Positions 1 through 8,476 of a DNA stretch of 64,000 bases are shown one piece after another (the stretch's first letter is position 1; every line of letters starts with the position of its first letter). The notes beneath the pieces are model-generated. The model worked only from the letters and a program-made list of their open reading frames with translations, made no database searches and was not told the DNA's origin. The position numbers and the translations under genes are program-made. This DNA is from Exobacillus caeni. GTDB taxonomy: Bacteria > Bacillota > Bacilli > Bacillales > Guptibacillaceae. The stretch is from positions 215,894 through 279,893 of the forward strand of contig NZ_SWLG01000008.1 in the NCBI RefSeq assembly GCF_005747095.1, given 5' to 3'.

Positions 1-659
1 CCGCTGTTTGTTAGCGATTCAAGCTGATGCTTCATTCTCGAGTTGCCTTCTAAGTATTGAATGGCCATCCATCGCTTCGGAATTCCTTTATATTCTGGAA
101 GGACCAGCAGAAGGTCGCTTATCGCTTTTTCAACAATCGGGCCGTAATCGATTTCCAGGGCCTTTGTGTCGCGGTTTTTAACCTCTGTTAAATGATTATT
201 AAGCTCCTCGCAGCCTTTGCCTGTTCTCGCTATGATCGGAAGGACCGTAACATCCAGCACTTTGGATAACTTTTTATGATCAACAAGAATCCCACGGTTC
301 TTAGCTACATCTATCATGTTCAATCCGATCGTGATCGGTTTCCCGAATTCCAGCAGTTGTACAGTCAAATTGAGATTCCGCTTTAGCTGTGAAGCATCGA
401 CAATATTCAACACTTCTGAAAAAGACTCATTTAACAAAAAGTCTGTAACTACCCCTTCATCCCGGGAAAGAGGGCTAAGCGTGTAGACTCCAGGCAGGTC
501 GATGATCTCGCCCTGTTTGTTCCTGAATATCCCAACCTTTTTTTCAACCGTAACACCGCTCCAGTTTCCTACATATTCATACGAACCAGTCAGTGCATTA
601 AAAAGGGAGGTCTTCCCTGTATTCGGATTTCCAAAAAGCGCGATTTGATGCTGTGTCAT
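1..659 (-). CDS. feoB: Ferrous iron transport protein B, N-terminal part (cut by window edge)
   Basis: This is the N-terminal GTPase domain of the Fe(II) permease FeoB; the membrane part lies beyond the left edge. The G1 motif GNPNTGKT is at residues 10-17, followed by the switch/G3 stretch DLPGVYTL and the G4-type NMID. These are characteristic of FeoB, which imports ferrous iron across the cytoplasmic membrane. The ATG at 659 overlaps the feoA stop codon (ATGA), so the two genes are translationally coupled and share the Fur-controlled promoter upstream of feoA. Confidence 0.95.
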   Translation of the reverse strand, partial: MTQHQIALFGNPNTGKTSLFNALTGSYEYVGNWSGVTVEKKVGIFRNKQGEIIDLPGVYTLSPLSRDEGVVTDFLLNESFSEVLNIVDASQLKRNLNLTVQLLEFGKPITIGLNMIDVAKNRGILVDHKKLSKVLDVTVLPIIARTGKGCEELNNHLTEVKNRDTKALEIDYGPIVEKAISDLLLVLPEYKGIPKRWMAIQYLEGNSRMKHQLESLTNS

Positions 660-883
660 AGTTTTTCAATCCTGATATTCTTCGCTTCGTTCAATCGGAT
701 GCTGATGCCCTGCCCGCATGCTTCGATCATACATGGACCGCCGAACGGCAGCTTTCTTTTGATGCAAACTTCCGTGTTTTCTTTCATACCAAGATGAATA
801 AGTCTACGCTGAACTAATTCATTCACTGTTGAAAAATCCGTTATCTTTGCCAATTCTCCGCGACTTAGTTCAGTTAAAACCAT
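656..883 (-). CDS. feoA: Ferrous iron transport protein A (SH3-like FeoA domain)
   Basis: FeoA is a small cytoplasmic SH3-like partner of FeoB. The 75-residue product has the usual FeoA length, with the typical stretch RRLIHLGM and the late motif GGPCMIE. I chose the ATG at 883 because GGAGGT lies 7 nt upstream. The frame stays open further upstream, but that extension would translate the Fur operator. The stop overlaps the feoB start. Expression is expected to be iron-repressed. Confidence 0.93.
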   Translation of the reverse strand: MVLTELSRGELAKITDFSTVNELVQRRLIHLGMKENTEVCIKRKLPFGGPCMIEACGQGISIRLNEAKNIRIEKL

Positions 884-907
884 CAGAGTTACCTCCATTT
901 TTATGAA

Positions 908-937
908 AATGATAATTATTATCATAAGCAGTTTTTT
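908..937 (-). promoter_or_regulatory. Fur box overlapping the proximal feoAB promoter
   Basis: Positions 910-924 read TGATAATTATTATCA, a perfect 7-1-7 inverted repeat matching the Bacillus Fur box. On the minus strand it covers a possible -10 (GATAAT) whose TTGTTT -35 lies 16 nt upstream. Iron-loaded Fur would block this promoter directly. Confidence 0.9.
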
Positions 938-939
938 AA

Positions 940-971
940 AAACAAGTAATCTGTTGACGGATTACTTGTTT
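940..971 (-). terminator. 12-bp inverted repeat in the feoAB leader
   Basis: Arms AAACAAGTAATC (940-951) and its complement (960-971) enclose an 8-nt loop. On the minus strand it is followed by TTTTTAAAAAA, so it could act as a weak terminator or attenuator between the distal Fnr-type promoter and the Fur-controlled one. Confidence 0.5.
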
Positions 972-1014
972 CCAGGAATTTCATTGAAATCATTTCTCAA
1001 TTATTTCTATAACT

Positions 1015-1057
1015 ATTCTAATTGATTTTATAGTAGAAGGATGTGATAAACGTCACT
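1015..1057 (-). promoter_or_regulatory. Candidate Fnr-dependent (class II) promoter upstream of feoAB
   Basis: TGTGATAAACGTCACT at 1042-1057 fits the Bacillus Fnr consensus TGTGA-N6-TCACT. A minus-strand -10 TAGAAT lies at 1020-1015. The centre-to-centre distance is 32 nt, which would put the Fnr dyad at about -41.5 relative to the inferred start. Anaerobic induction of ferrous iron uptake would make biological sense. Confidence 0.5.
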
Positions 1058-1138
1058 TTCGTAAATTACACTATTATTCTACTCCTTCTAAATTCACTTA
1101 ACAAGTTATTTTGTTGAACTGTTGATTGAAAAATAATA

Positions 1139-1344
1139 TCATTTTTGCAAAGCACTAATATCCTTTAACAGCCGTTGACATTTTTGACAAACGAATGTTA
1201 GAGGCTTCATATCGACAAGTGGAGTCTTATCATATACCTTCTTTAATTCCAGCTTTTCTGCCCCTTATCTCCACGGCTACAGCTGAATAGTCGCCGGATA
1301 CAACGGTTCTTGAATTTCCTTCGGTTAGTCAGAACGTATTGCAT
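1139..1344 (-). pseudogene. Decayed small ORF with a zinc-ribbon-like FVCQKCQ motif
   Basis: An ATG at 1344 follows GGAGGGA, and its frame begins MQYVLT. Two frame changes would join it to the stretches TVVSGDYSAVAVEI and LVDMKPLTFVCQKCQ, ending at a stop at 1139. The pieces join end to end into a plausible protein of about 65 residues with a CxxC motif, but no single frame is open. I do not recognise the family. It may be decayed, or the sequence may contain errors. Confidence 0.4.
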
Positions 1345-1369
1345 AAAAGAATCCCTCCACTTTTTCAAA

Positions 1370-1412
1370 ATAAAAAGCCAGCTCCATATCTGATTAAAGA
1401 TACGAAACCGGC
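1370..1412 (-). terminator. Rho-independent terminator after the CPBP protease gene
   Basis: Arms at 1377-1390 and 1399-1412 form a 14-bp stem containing G-U pairs. On the minus strand the stem is followed by TTTTTATTTT. Confidence 0.7.
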
Positions 1413-1536
1413 CCATTCACAGAACGAGAGTGGAAATATCCACGGTTTATCAGTTCGCAAGGATCGCTTTATGTAATGATAAGATATTTATACAAAACAG
1501 TGAGTAACAGTCAATATATTCCTGTCATTTTTAAAG

Positions 1537-2172
1537 CTATCTTACAATAAACCAGTATACAAACATGATACCGAGGTCTCCCAGCGCATGGCTTACAATC
1601 GTTCCGATAATCGTGCCCGTCTTTTCCCTGATATATCCCCAAAAGACTCCGGCAATAAAGACCGGAAGAACCGCGACAATATTCAACGGCCGCTCGAACA
1701 TGGGGATAACGGATAGAAAATGATACAGCGCATAAAAGAAAGAAGTGATCCAGACCGTGTGAAAAGCAGTAAACTTACTTTTCAGTTTCACATGCATAAA
1801 CTCTCTCCAATAAAATTCCTCGAGGATCGGATTGATCACTAACAAAACAAGGACCAACAAGATTACGCCATTCCCAGAAAAGCCCCACTGGTCTAGCAGA
1901 TCCGCAAGATAGTCGATATCGATAAAATAGCCATGCAGCCAGTTTAATCCACCGACGATAAAGAGGAAAAAGATAAAACCGCTGACCAGGCCGATCAGAA
2001 GGGATCTCCCAACGCTGTTCCCTTTTTCGTAGAAGCGTCCCTCTTTATTGATCAGTGGTACGGCAATCAACCAGCCGTAAAATACTAGAAACGTAAGCGG
2101 AATGCTCGAAAAAATTTGCAATCCTGTAAAAATCATGGCGGTTGGACCGATCAAATAGATTAAAAACTTCAT
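1537..2172 (-). CDS. CPBP (Abi/CAAX) family intramembrane protease
   Basis: This polytopic membrane protein of about 211 residues carries the CPBP-family signature: an EExxxR-type motif (EEFYWRE, E118-E119), a histidine in the following helix (YALYHF, H151) and a later HALGD (H195, D199). The family comprises intramembrane metal-type proteases related to CAAX prenyl endopeptidase, some acting in bacteriocin immunity; the substrate here is unknown. I chose the ATG at 2172 because GGAGG lies 5-10 nt upstream; a TTG four codons earlier overlaps that site. It appears monocistronic, with its own terminator. Confidence 0.85.
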   Translation of the reverse strand: MKFLIYLIGPTAMIFTGLQIFSSIPLTFLVFYGWLIAVPLINKEGRFYEKGNSVGRSLLIGLVSGFIFFLFIVGGLNWLHGYFIDIDYLADLLDQWGFSGNGVILLVLVLLVINPILEEFYWREFMHVKLKSKFTAFHTVWITSFFYALYHFLSVIPMFERPLNIVAVLPVFIAGVFWGYIREKTGTIIGTIVSHALGDLGIMFVYWFIVR

Positions 2173-2346
2173 ATTTTCCTCCAAACGTTTGCCCCTTAAG
2201 AAAAAAAGAACCTCTGGTTGGTGTTGTAGCAGGTGTCATTATTCGGATGCAGCAAATACTGTCCATAGCGTAGTGCTTATTGTCCGTAACGTCCCATTTA
2301 TTTGGCCATATTAACATAAATTTAAACCAAATCCGTATCCGAGTTG

Positions 2347-2775
2347 TTATTCTTCCTGCAGCTCATTCACAATTACGAAACGATACCCTCTTTCGGACAG
2401 GGACTGTAATACCGCACGGTTGTTTTCAGTTCTTCCCTGTGTCATCGGACATCGGGTGCAATAAGAAAATGTCTCCAGGCTCCACATGATCATATCGATC
2501 TTTTGCTTGTTCAGGTAGTACGGCAATGCTTTGATCTTCTTTCCATTTAGCGGGCGGAAATCTATTTCGCCCTCATAACCTGTCTCGCGGATTAACTCGT
2601 TCCTCTTCTCCACTTCTTCATTAATGAAAGAAGTCTTTTTAAAAATCATACGTTGATGCGAATAAGTGTGATTACCGATTTGATGCCCTGCTTCAGCCAC
2701 TGCTTTCCCTTCTTCAAAATTCTGTTCGAGCTCATTGCCACTCAGAAAGAAAGTAGCTATGACTCCCTCCTCTCC
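2347..2775 (-). pseudogene. Polysaccharide deacetylase remnant (truncated and frameshifted)
   Basis: The pieces are clearly of the NodB-type polysaccharide deacetylase family, but the gene is broken. The frame opens right after a stop with ATFFLSG, so the N-terminal catalytic TFDDGP segment is missing. The metal-binding H-x3-H is present (NHTYSH). The conserved late motif IFLLHPM lies in another frame at about 2429-2479, and the original frame resumes with the C-terminal GYRFVIVNEL. So there are an N-terminal truncation, a probable internal deletion and two frame changes. A functional product is unlikely. Confidence 0.8.
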
Positions 2776-2913
2776 TCATGTATGTACCTCCATTTACTAA
2801 AAGTATATCTAGATCATTATTAAGTTTCCCTCCAGGCTATAGCTTTAAGTTAGCAAGTTACAATTATTTCAGCAGAGCATGCAAAACAACAAGTATGAAA
2901 GAGTTGGACATGA

Positions 2914-2928
2914 GATAGGTAGCCTATC
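2914..2928. promoter_or_regulatory. Perfect inverted repeat upstream of the AbrB-family permease gene
   Basis: GATAGG-TAG-CCTATC has 6-bp arms around a 3-nt spacer and lies about 95 nt before the permease start, ahead of a TATAAT-like box near 2966. It resembles an operator for a dimeric regulator; the regulator is unknown. Confidence 0.35.
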
Positions 2929-3023
2929 GCTATATAACTTCCTGTTATGTATGATAGACTACTTATATAATTCGCAATCCGAAATAAATTCCGAATAAAA
3001 ACTATTACTTAAGGTGTTGTCTA

Positions 3024-4073
3024 ATGAACAAATTGGTTTTGTTAATCGCCGCTTTTATTGGTGGCTATTTATTTAACTTTTTCAACATTCCTGCAGGATG
3101 GCTATTAGGCGCAATGCTTGTCGGAGCTTTTTACAGGCTTTTTATTGGCGATGTTTCTTATTCTCCAATGCTCTTTGACCTTGCTCTTGCTGTCATCGGT
3201 ATCAGTATTGGACTGACAATAAAAATCATCATGTTCAAGCAAGTGGCCAGTTTCTTGCTCCCGCTTGCAGTATCCATGTTCACTTTACTGGCAGCTAGCT
3301 GGCTGCTTGGGAAACTTCTTGAAAGAAAGTCTAGCCTTGATCCAAAAACGGCCCTCTTTTGCTGCATACCGGCTGGAGCATCCGTTATGATGGCACTTAG
3401 CAGAGAATACAAGGCAAATCTCAGTATGGTCGCAGCCTTTCAAACGGTTAGAATCATGTTGTTAGTATCTACGATTCCAATCACCGCAGGCTTTATGTCC
3501 TCCTTTATCGAAACAGACGAAGTTCAAAAATCCAGTATTGGAGCAAGTGTGGGTGTAGGTCTCCCATCATCATGGCTCGGATTTGTCCTGTATGCTTTTC
3601 TGATAGGCGTAACGTTATTTATCGCAGGAAAATGGAAAATTCCAATTGCTCCATTTTTATATGCTATTATCCTCGGGTTTTTGTTTAACACGTTCATCCA
3701 TGCCCTTCCATCTATGCCGAACCTGCTGGTTGGTGGAGGAATGGCTATGCTGGGAGTAATCATAGGTCTCAGATTCGACCGGGAATCTGTTGCAGAGTTT
3801 AAAAGTATCGGCTGGACTAGCCTTGGAGTTTTGATGGCATTTTTCATCCTTACATTTTTGTCTACATTTGTATTTTATTTATTGACTCCACTCGATTTTA
3901 TCACGAGTCTGCTTGCTGTCGTCCCGGCCGGAGCTCCGCAGATGGCATCTGTTGCTTCTCTTCTTCACCTGGATGCAAGCATCGTAGCCGCCATGCAAGT
4001 AATCAGGCTGTTAGCTATTGTAGTTTTGATACCTCTGATCATCCCATTTTTAGTAAAAACCGAAAAAACGTAA
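3024..4073 (+). CDS. AbrB family transporter (COG3180, often misnamed ammonia monooxygenase)
   Basis: A polytopic membrane protein of 349 residues built from two similar halves of hydrophobic helices. Each half ends in the family pattern: PAGASVMMALSRE in the first and PAGAPQMASV in the second, with G-rich helix breaks before each. This matches the AbrB duplicated membrane domain. Family members are poorly characterised permeases, and the substrate cannot be told from sequence. The ATG at 3024 follows AAGGTG. The gene stands alone, with a palindrome upstream and a terminator downstream. Confidence 0.8.
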   Translation: MNKLVLLIAAFIGGYLFNFFNIPAGWLLGAMLVGAFYRLFIGDVSYSPMLFDLALAVIGISIGLTIKIIMFKQVASFLLPLAVSMFTLLAASWLLGKLLERKSSLDPKTALFCCIPAGASVMMALSREYKANLSMVAAFQTVRIMLLVSTIPITAGFMSSFIETDEVQKSSIGASVGVGLPSSWLGFVLYAFLIGVTLFIAGKWKIPIAPFLYAIILGFLFNTFIHALPSMPNLLVGGGMAMLGVIIGLRFDRESVAEFKSIGWTSLGVLMAFFILTFLSTFVFYLLTPLDFITSLLAVVPAGAPQMASVASLLHLDASIVAAMQVIRLLAIVVLIPLIIPFLVKTEKT

Positions 4074-4076
4074 GCC

Positions 4077-4112
4077 AAAATCCCTATGGTTATGCCCAAA
4101 GGGATTTTTCTT
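4077..4112 (+). terminator. Rho-independent terminator after the AbrB-family permease
   Basis: AAAATCCCT pairs with AGGGATTTTT, and a T-rich tail follows. Confidence 0.75.
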
Positions 4113-4213
4113 TCCAACTATATGTATTTTGGAATAAACAGATGACGCAATTCCTCAATTTCATCCTACATGGTAGGTATCCTTGATGAGAATATGACAT
4201 CATTGTAAGCTTC

Positions 4214-4837
4214 TTAATTCATTGCTTTTCTAAGAACTATTTTCCGATACATTCCATTCAGCATGATCGGAGAATCTTCCTGTAATGTTAATGTCCTTCC
4301 ATGCTCTTCAAATATCGCTTTGAAAGCTATTCCGATATCGGTTCCTAAGACACTTATGATTGGTCTCAGCAATCTTTTATGAAACGGAAGAGCCTTGTTA
4401 TCAGGTGCGAACTTATCAAATATAACCATTACGCCATTAGGCTTTAACAATCTCTCCATCTCTCGAAAACATCTCGGTGCATCCGGAACTACCGAAAGTA
4501 TTAAGTGAGCGAACACAAAATCAAATGATTGGTCATCGAATCCCATATCCTGAGCGTCCATTTCGAAAAACTTCACCGTCCCGTTTCGGTCCTTCGCTTT
4601 TGCCTTAACCAGCATATCAGCTGAAAAATCTATGGCTGTAATATTGAACTTTTCATAATCTATCAATTCTAGATCTGCACCGGTTCCTACTCCAACAAAC
4701 AATATTTTATGTTCCGGAAGAAGTGTAATCTTTCGAAAAATTTCCTTTCTGGCATTTAGAAACAAACCAGCATTAAAAACCTTATCGTAAACTGGTGACC
4801 AAATTCTGTATATAATTTTGTTCCAGGAATTTATCAC
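4214..4837 (-). CDS. Class I SAM-dependent methyltransferase
   Basis: The 207-residue protein has a Rossmann methyltransferase core: SAM-binding motif I FVGVGTGAD (about 47-55), the acidic loop AIDFSADML, then the Methyltransf_11 pattern with FDFVFAHLILS and a late LLKPNGVMVIFD. The substrate is not recognisable; the overall look is UbiE/PmtA-like (small lipid or quinone methyltransferases). The start is GTG at 4837 with GGAGGA about 9 nt upstream. It is convergent with the upstream permease. Confidence 0.8.
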   Translation of the reverse strand: MINSWNKIIYRIWSPVYDKVFNAGLFLNARKEIFRKITLLPEHKILFVGVGTGADLELIDYEKFNITAIDFSADMLVKAKAKDRNGTVKFFEMDAQDMGFDDQSFDFVFAHLILSVVPDAPRCFREMERLLKPNGVMVIFDKFAPDNKALPFHKRLLRPIISVLGTDIGIAFKAIFEEHGRTLTLQEDSPIMLNGMYRKIVLRKAMN

Positions 4838-5114
4838 CTGCGCTTTCCTCCTTTAAAATAACTTAACCTGAACGAATGGAGAGTTTATATCGATAAAGCT
4901 TTTCATAAAACACTCTTTACTTATTTCGAAACCGTGCAAGATAATTCCTTTTAATAAAATAAAAATTTACGTCAGGAAAACAAGGACAATTTTCACATTT
5001 TATTCCTCACTAATAATTAAAATAGTTAAAATTTTCTTAAAAAAAGGTTCATTTTACCCACATCCCTTTTATATACTTAAAGTGATACATACTTTTATCT
5101 AGGAGGTGAATGTG

Positions 5115-5531
5115 TTGAAATTAGGTGTAGCTTTCTTAAAAATCGCTGCTGTATATTTTTTGTTCGGAGTTGGAATGGGAATAACAATGGAAATTCTACA
5201 GGATCATCGACTGGCTGGAGCACACGCCCATATTAACCTTGTTGGCTGGGCATCCATGGCATTGTTTGGTGTTATGTATGTCCTGTTCCCCAAAGCAGGC
5301 GAATCCATTTTAGCAAAACTTCATTTCTGGCTTTATAACATTTCTTTGCCATTATTCATGCTAGGACTTTCTTTCTTACTTTATGGTAACGAATCCTTAA
5401 TGTTCTTACTGATGATTTTCCCTAACATCCTTGTGTTGAGCGTCGTACTTTTTGTAATTAACGTATTTATGCATGTAAAAGCTGATAATATTACGAAGAT
5501 ATTTAATAAAGATCAAAAATCTGCGGTATAA
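5115..5531 (+). CDS. Small COX1-like (cbb3-type heme-copper oxidase subunit-like) membrane protein
   Basis: A protein of about 138 residues with four predicted transmembrane helices. The second helix region carries HAHINLVGWASMALFGVMY, resembling heme-ligand-containing helices of cbb3-type cytochrome oxidase subunit I and its short stand-alone relatives. It is far too short to be an oxidase. AGGAGGTGA at 5101-5109 overlaps a GTG at 5106, so the real start is probably the TTG at 5115 (or the GTG at 5112). Its role is unknown. Confidence 0.7.
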   Translation: MKLGVAFLKIAAVYFLFGVGMGITMEILQDHRLAGAHAHINLVGWASMALFGVMYVLFPKAGESILAKLHFWLYNISLPLFMLGLSFLLYGNESLMFLLMIFPNILVLSVVLFVINVFMHVKADNITKIFNKDQKSAV

Positions 5532-5571
5532 AAAATGCCCGCATGGATTTTCCATGTGGGCATTTTGTTAT
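5531..5571. terminator. Bidirectional terminator between convergent genes
   Basis: AAAATGCCCGCATGG pairs with its near-complement (TCCATGTGGGCATTTT). It has A-rich and T-rich flanks, so it can serve both the COX1-like gene and htrA. Confidence 0.85.
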
Positions 5572-6849
5572 TTATTGATTAGAAAACAGCGCTTTTTGAT
5601 CAAGTGTTAAATTGGTATTTTGTTTTTCTCCATCTCGATAGTATGTTACTTTTACCTCTTCTCCTGCTTCTGTTTTATTATATAGATATTCTCTTAAATC
5701 GAGGCTATTTTTTATCTCTGTTTCTTCGATCGAGACAATGATATCTTTGGCCTGCAAACCCGCGTTTTCTGCTGGAGAATCTGGTTCAACCGAACGGATA
5801 ACAATACCTTGCTTTACATCTTCAGGCAAGTTAATTTCTTTCTCTAACATTTCTCGCGGTATATCCGATAGATTAAGAATCGATACACCCAAATATGGGC
5901 GTTTAACCTCTCCCTCAGATTCTAGTTGTTCTATAATCGGCTGTGCAACATCGGCAGGGATAGAAAACCCGATTCCTTCTACTGTTGTTCTGGCAATTTT
6001 AGAAGAGTTTATGCCTACAACTTCCCCGTTGATGTTTATTAACGGACCACCGCTGTTTCCAGGATTGATCGACGCATCGGTCTGTAGTACCTGCGCTTCC
6101 CAATCCGGCGTTTTGTCTCCATTTATATCAACCGGAATAGACTCGTTTACATTAGAAATAACACCGGTCGTTACTGTTCCTTCCAAAAATCCTAACGGGT
6201 TACCAACTGCGATAGCTGGTTCTCCTACATTTAATTTGCTAGAATCTCCAAAGTCAGCAACGGTTTTAACATTTTTAGCATCGATCTCCAAAACAGCAAT
6301 ATCCATCAGTGGATCAGTACCGAGAAGTTTGGCAGACACGGTTGTATTTTCCGCCAACTTCACCACAAGGCTGTCTGCTTTTTCGACTACATGATTGTTT
6401 GTCGCTACATAGGCTTTTCCGTTTTCTTTCTTATAAATGAAACCTGAACCCGCTCCAACAGCCTGCTGCTGGCCATCACTTTCACTACTATCTCCTCCAA
6501 ATATGGAGCCCTGTTGAGGAGTTCTCTTGTTGATTACACTGACCACAGCATCCCTCACTTCCTTGACTGCTTCGGTCACATCTGTTGTTACTCCGGTATT
6601 TTCCGTTTCTGACGTTTCTTCCTTGTTGTTTGCTTCAGCAGAGGAGTTTTTATTGGAAGAATCTTCACTTGAATTATCGTTAGAAGATTCTGCCGTGGAA
6701 TTATTACTTGAATCCCCCTCTGAAGACGTTTGATCATCACTTACACAACCGGTCAACGGCATAATAAGCATCGCACTCATAAGAATTCCAGTGATCCCTT
6801 TCCGTGACCACTGTTTCGTGGCTTCTATTCTACTATTGTCCTCTCCCAC
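5572..6849 (-). CDS. htrA: HtrA/DegP-type serine protease, predicted lipoprotein, one PDZ domain
   Basis: A trypsin-fold quality-control protease. The catalytic triad is visible: H153 (TNNHVV), D183 (PLMDIAVL), S266 (PGNSGGP). One PDZ domain (about 315-410) follows. The N-terminus has basic residues, a hydrophobic stretch and a lipobox LTGC (C35), then about 50 residues rich in Ser, Asn and Glu. That suggests lipid anchoring outside the membrane rather than the transmembrane anchor usual in Bacillus HtrA/YvtA. I prefer the GTG at 6849, 10 nt after AAGGA; the in-frame GTG at 6858 is only 1 nt from that site. No sensor kinase is adjacent. Confidence 0.9.
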   Translation of the reverse strand: MGEDNSRIEATKQWSRKGITGILMSAMLIMPLTGCVSDDQTSSEGDSSNNSTAESSNDNSSEDSSNKNSSAEANNKEETSETENTGVTTDVTEAVKEVRDAVVSVINKRTPQQGSIFGGDSSESDGQQQAVGAGSGFIYKKENGKAYVATNNHVVEKADSLVVKLAENTTVSAKLLGTDPLMDIAVLEIDAKNVKTVADFGDSSKLNVGEPAIAVGNPLGFLEGTVTTGVISNVNESIPVDINGDKTPDWEAQVLQTDASINPGNSGGPLININGEVVGINSSKIARTTVEGIGFSIPADVAQPIIEQLESEGEVKRPYLGVSILNLSDIPREMLEKEINLPEDVKQGIVIRSVEPDSPAENAGLQAKDIIVSIEETEIKNSLDLREYLYNKTEAGEEVKVTYYRDGEKQNTNLTLDQKALFSNQ

Positions 6850-6925
6850 TACTATCACATCCTTATCATTTCTTTTATACTATTTTCCCTACCTTCACTG
6901 AAAGAAACATAGCTATATAAAAAGA

Positions 6926-6953
6926 AAGAAAAAATCCATCCTGTGGACTGGAA
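6926..6953 (-). terminator. Probable terminator after scrB
   Basis: On the minus strand TCCA-G-TCC pairs with GGATGGA around an ACA loop, followed by TTTTTTC. The stem is short. Confidence 0.5.
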
Positions 6954-7012
6954 GGGAAGTGTTTATTGCAATATGGTTTTTTTTAGAAAAATTTAAAGAC
7001 ACCATTTTTCGT

Positions 7013-8476
7013 TCATTCACCAATTATATTACCCAGATTCCATTTTTTGATGTTGAATGAAGTATTTCTCAACGATTCAAACTGAATGCTCTCATCATCT
7101 GGAACAGGGTAGAACCTGGCGGTAAAGGTTTCCTCACCATTATTGATAAATACTTCAATCGAAGATGTATCAATAAAGATTCTTAATGAGTTAAGGTCAT
7201 CTAGATAACATTGTCGTTTTTCAACGGTTCCGTCAACATAACTTTTCCGCTCCAGAGAAAAGAGATTTTGCTTTTTCGAGTATACTATTCTCGCAGCCCC
7301 GCCTATTGTAATAGAGAACCATCCTTCTGAAACCTGAATGTTATCTAACAACAGCTCAACAGCTTTTCCACTTACTTCTTTCAGTTTCACATTTTCATAA
7401 TTCAGTACTACTTTATGTTCAATCGCCTCTCCAAGACGAAGGCTTTCAAGTTCCTGAACCGGTAGTTGAACAACTTTCCCACCAGTTAGTCTCAACTCTC
7501 GCGGAATCGTCATGTTGTGTAGCCACTTATGTCCTATCGTTGGATGGTCCTGCTCATTCTGGTCCGGTACGCTCATCCAGGCAAAAAGAATCCTTCTGCC
7601 CTGTTCGTCTTCGGTTGTTTGCGGCGCATAAAAATCGAAACCTCGGTCAAGTTCTTCGAATTCTCCATGCATGAATACACCACTCACCGGTTCGAAAGTA
7701 CCGATAACATAACCTGATTGATAAACGTTCTGATACTCCATTCCTTCCGGCTTTAGTCCCTGGGGAGAAAAAACCAAAACATCGGTCTCATCAAGAGAAA
7801 ACAAATCCGGACATTCAAACATGTATCCAAAGTCATTTAGCGGGGGCTTTCCTCCTCCTGCTAACATTCCAAGGTGTTCCCAATCAATAAGGTCCTCAGA
7901 AGCAAACAGGGCGACTGCACCCTTCAAGTCACTCGTTTGAGCACCGACAACCATGAAGTACCGGCCATCTTGTTCCCACACTTTTGGATCTCGGAAGTGT
8001 GATGTATAACCTACAGGAAGTTCAATTACAGGACCTTTTTTATCGAAGTTAACTCCGTCCCCGGACACTGCAAGACACTGGTACGTCTCTCTGTTTCCTT
8101 CCTTATCTTTTACATTTCCGGTATAAAACAAATGAAGTTCATCATTATGTCCGATCGCGCTCCCGGAGTAACAGCCGTTCTTTTCAAACCATTCGGATGG
8201 AGTCAATGCGATTTCTTCATGCTTCCAGGTCACAAGATCCTTTGAAACGTAATGCCCCCAAAACTTTGCACCATGACCAGTCTTAAACGGCATCCATTGA
8301 TAAAAAAGGTGATAATTTCCGTCCCATTGGATAAAACCATTAGGATCATTCAACAAGCCGACCGGGGGCATCAGGTGGTACTTTAAGCGATAAGGGTCCT
8401 GTTCCACAATATCTTTATTTAGTTCTATCTCTTCGTATGCCTTACGCCGAAGCTGTTGATCTCTCGACAAGATCAC
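7013..8476 (-). CDS. scrB: Sucrose-6-phosphate hydrolase (GH32)
   Basis: This enzyme cleaves sucrose-6-phosphate, made by the PTS, into glucose-6-phosphate and fructose. GH32 motifs are complete: the nucleophile motif NDPNG (D44), RDP (162-164) and the acid/base motif ECPD (E221). The 487-residue length is normal for the cytoplasmic ScrB/SacA group, and no signal peptide is present. The GTG start overlaps the scrK stop (GTGA), with GAGGTGGA as ribosome site. It is the last gene of the scrA-scrK-scrB operon. Confidence 0.95.
   Translation of the reverse strand: MILSRDQQLRRKAYEEIELNKDIVEQDPYRLKYHLMPPVGLLNDPNGFIQWDGNYHLFYQWMPFKTGHGAKFWGHYVSKDLVTWKHEEIALTPSEWFEKNGCYSGSAIGHNDELHLFYTGNVKDKEGNRETYQCLAVSGDGVNFDKKGPVIELPVGYTSHFRDPKVWEQDGRYFMVVGAQTSDLKGAVALFASEDLIDWEHLGMLAGGGKPPLNDFGYMFECPDLFSLDETDVLVFSPQGLKPEGMEYQNVYQSGYVIGTFEPVSGVFMHGEFEELDRGFDFYAPQTTEDEQGRRILFAWMSVPDQNEQDHPTIGHKWLHNMTIPRELRLTGGKVVQLPVQELESLRLGEAIEHKVVLNYENVKLKEVSGKAVELLLDNIQVSEGWFSITIGGAARIVYSKKQNLFSLERKSYVDGTVEKRQCYLDDLNSLRIFIDTSSIEVFINNGEETFTARFYPVPDDESIQFESLRNTSFNIKKWNLGNIIGE

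Noticed and set aside
5738..6733. Plus-strand frames inside htrA
   Set aside because: Antisense to htrA; the Ser-rich content is a mirror of its linker and the domain codons.
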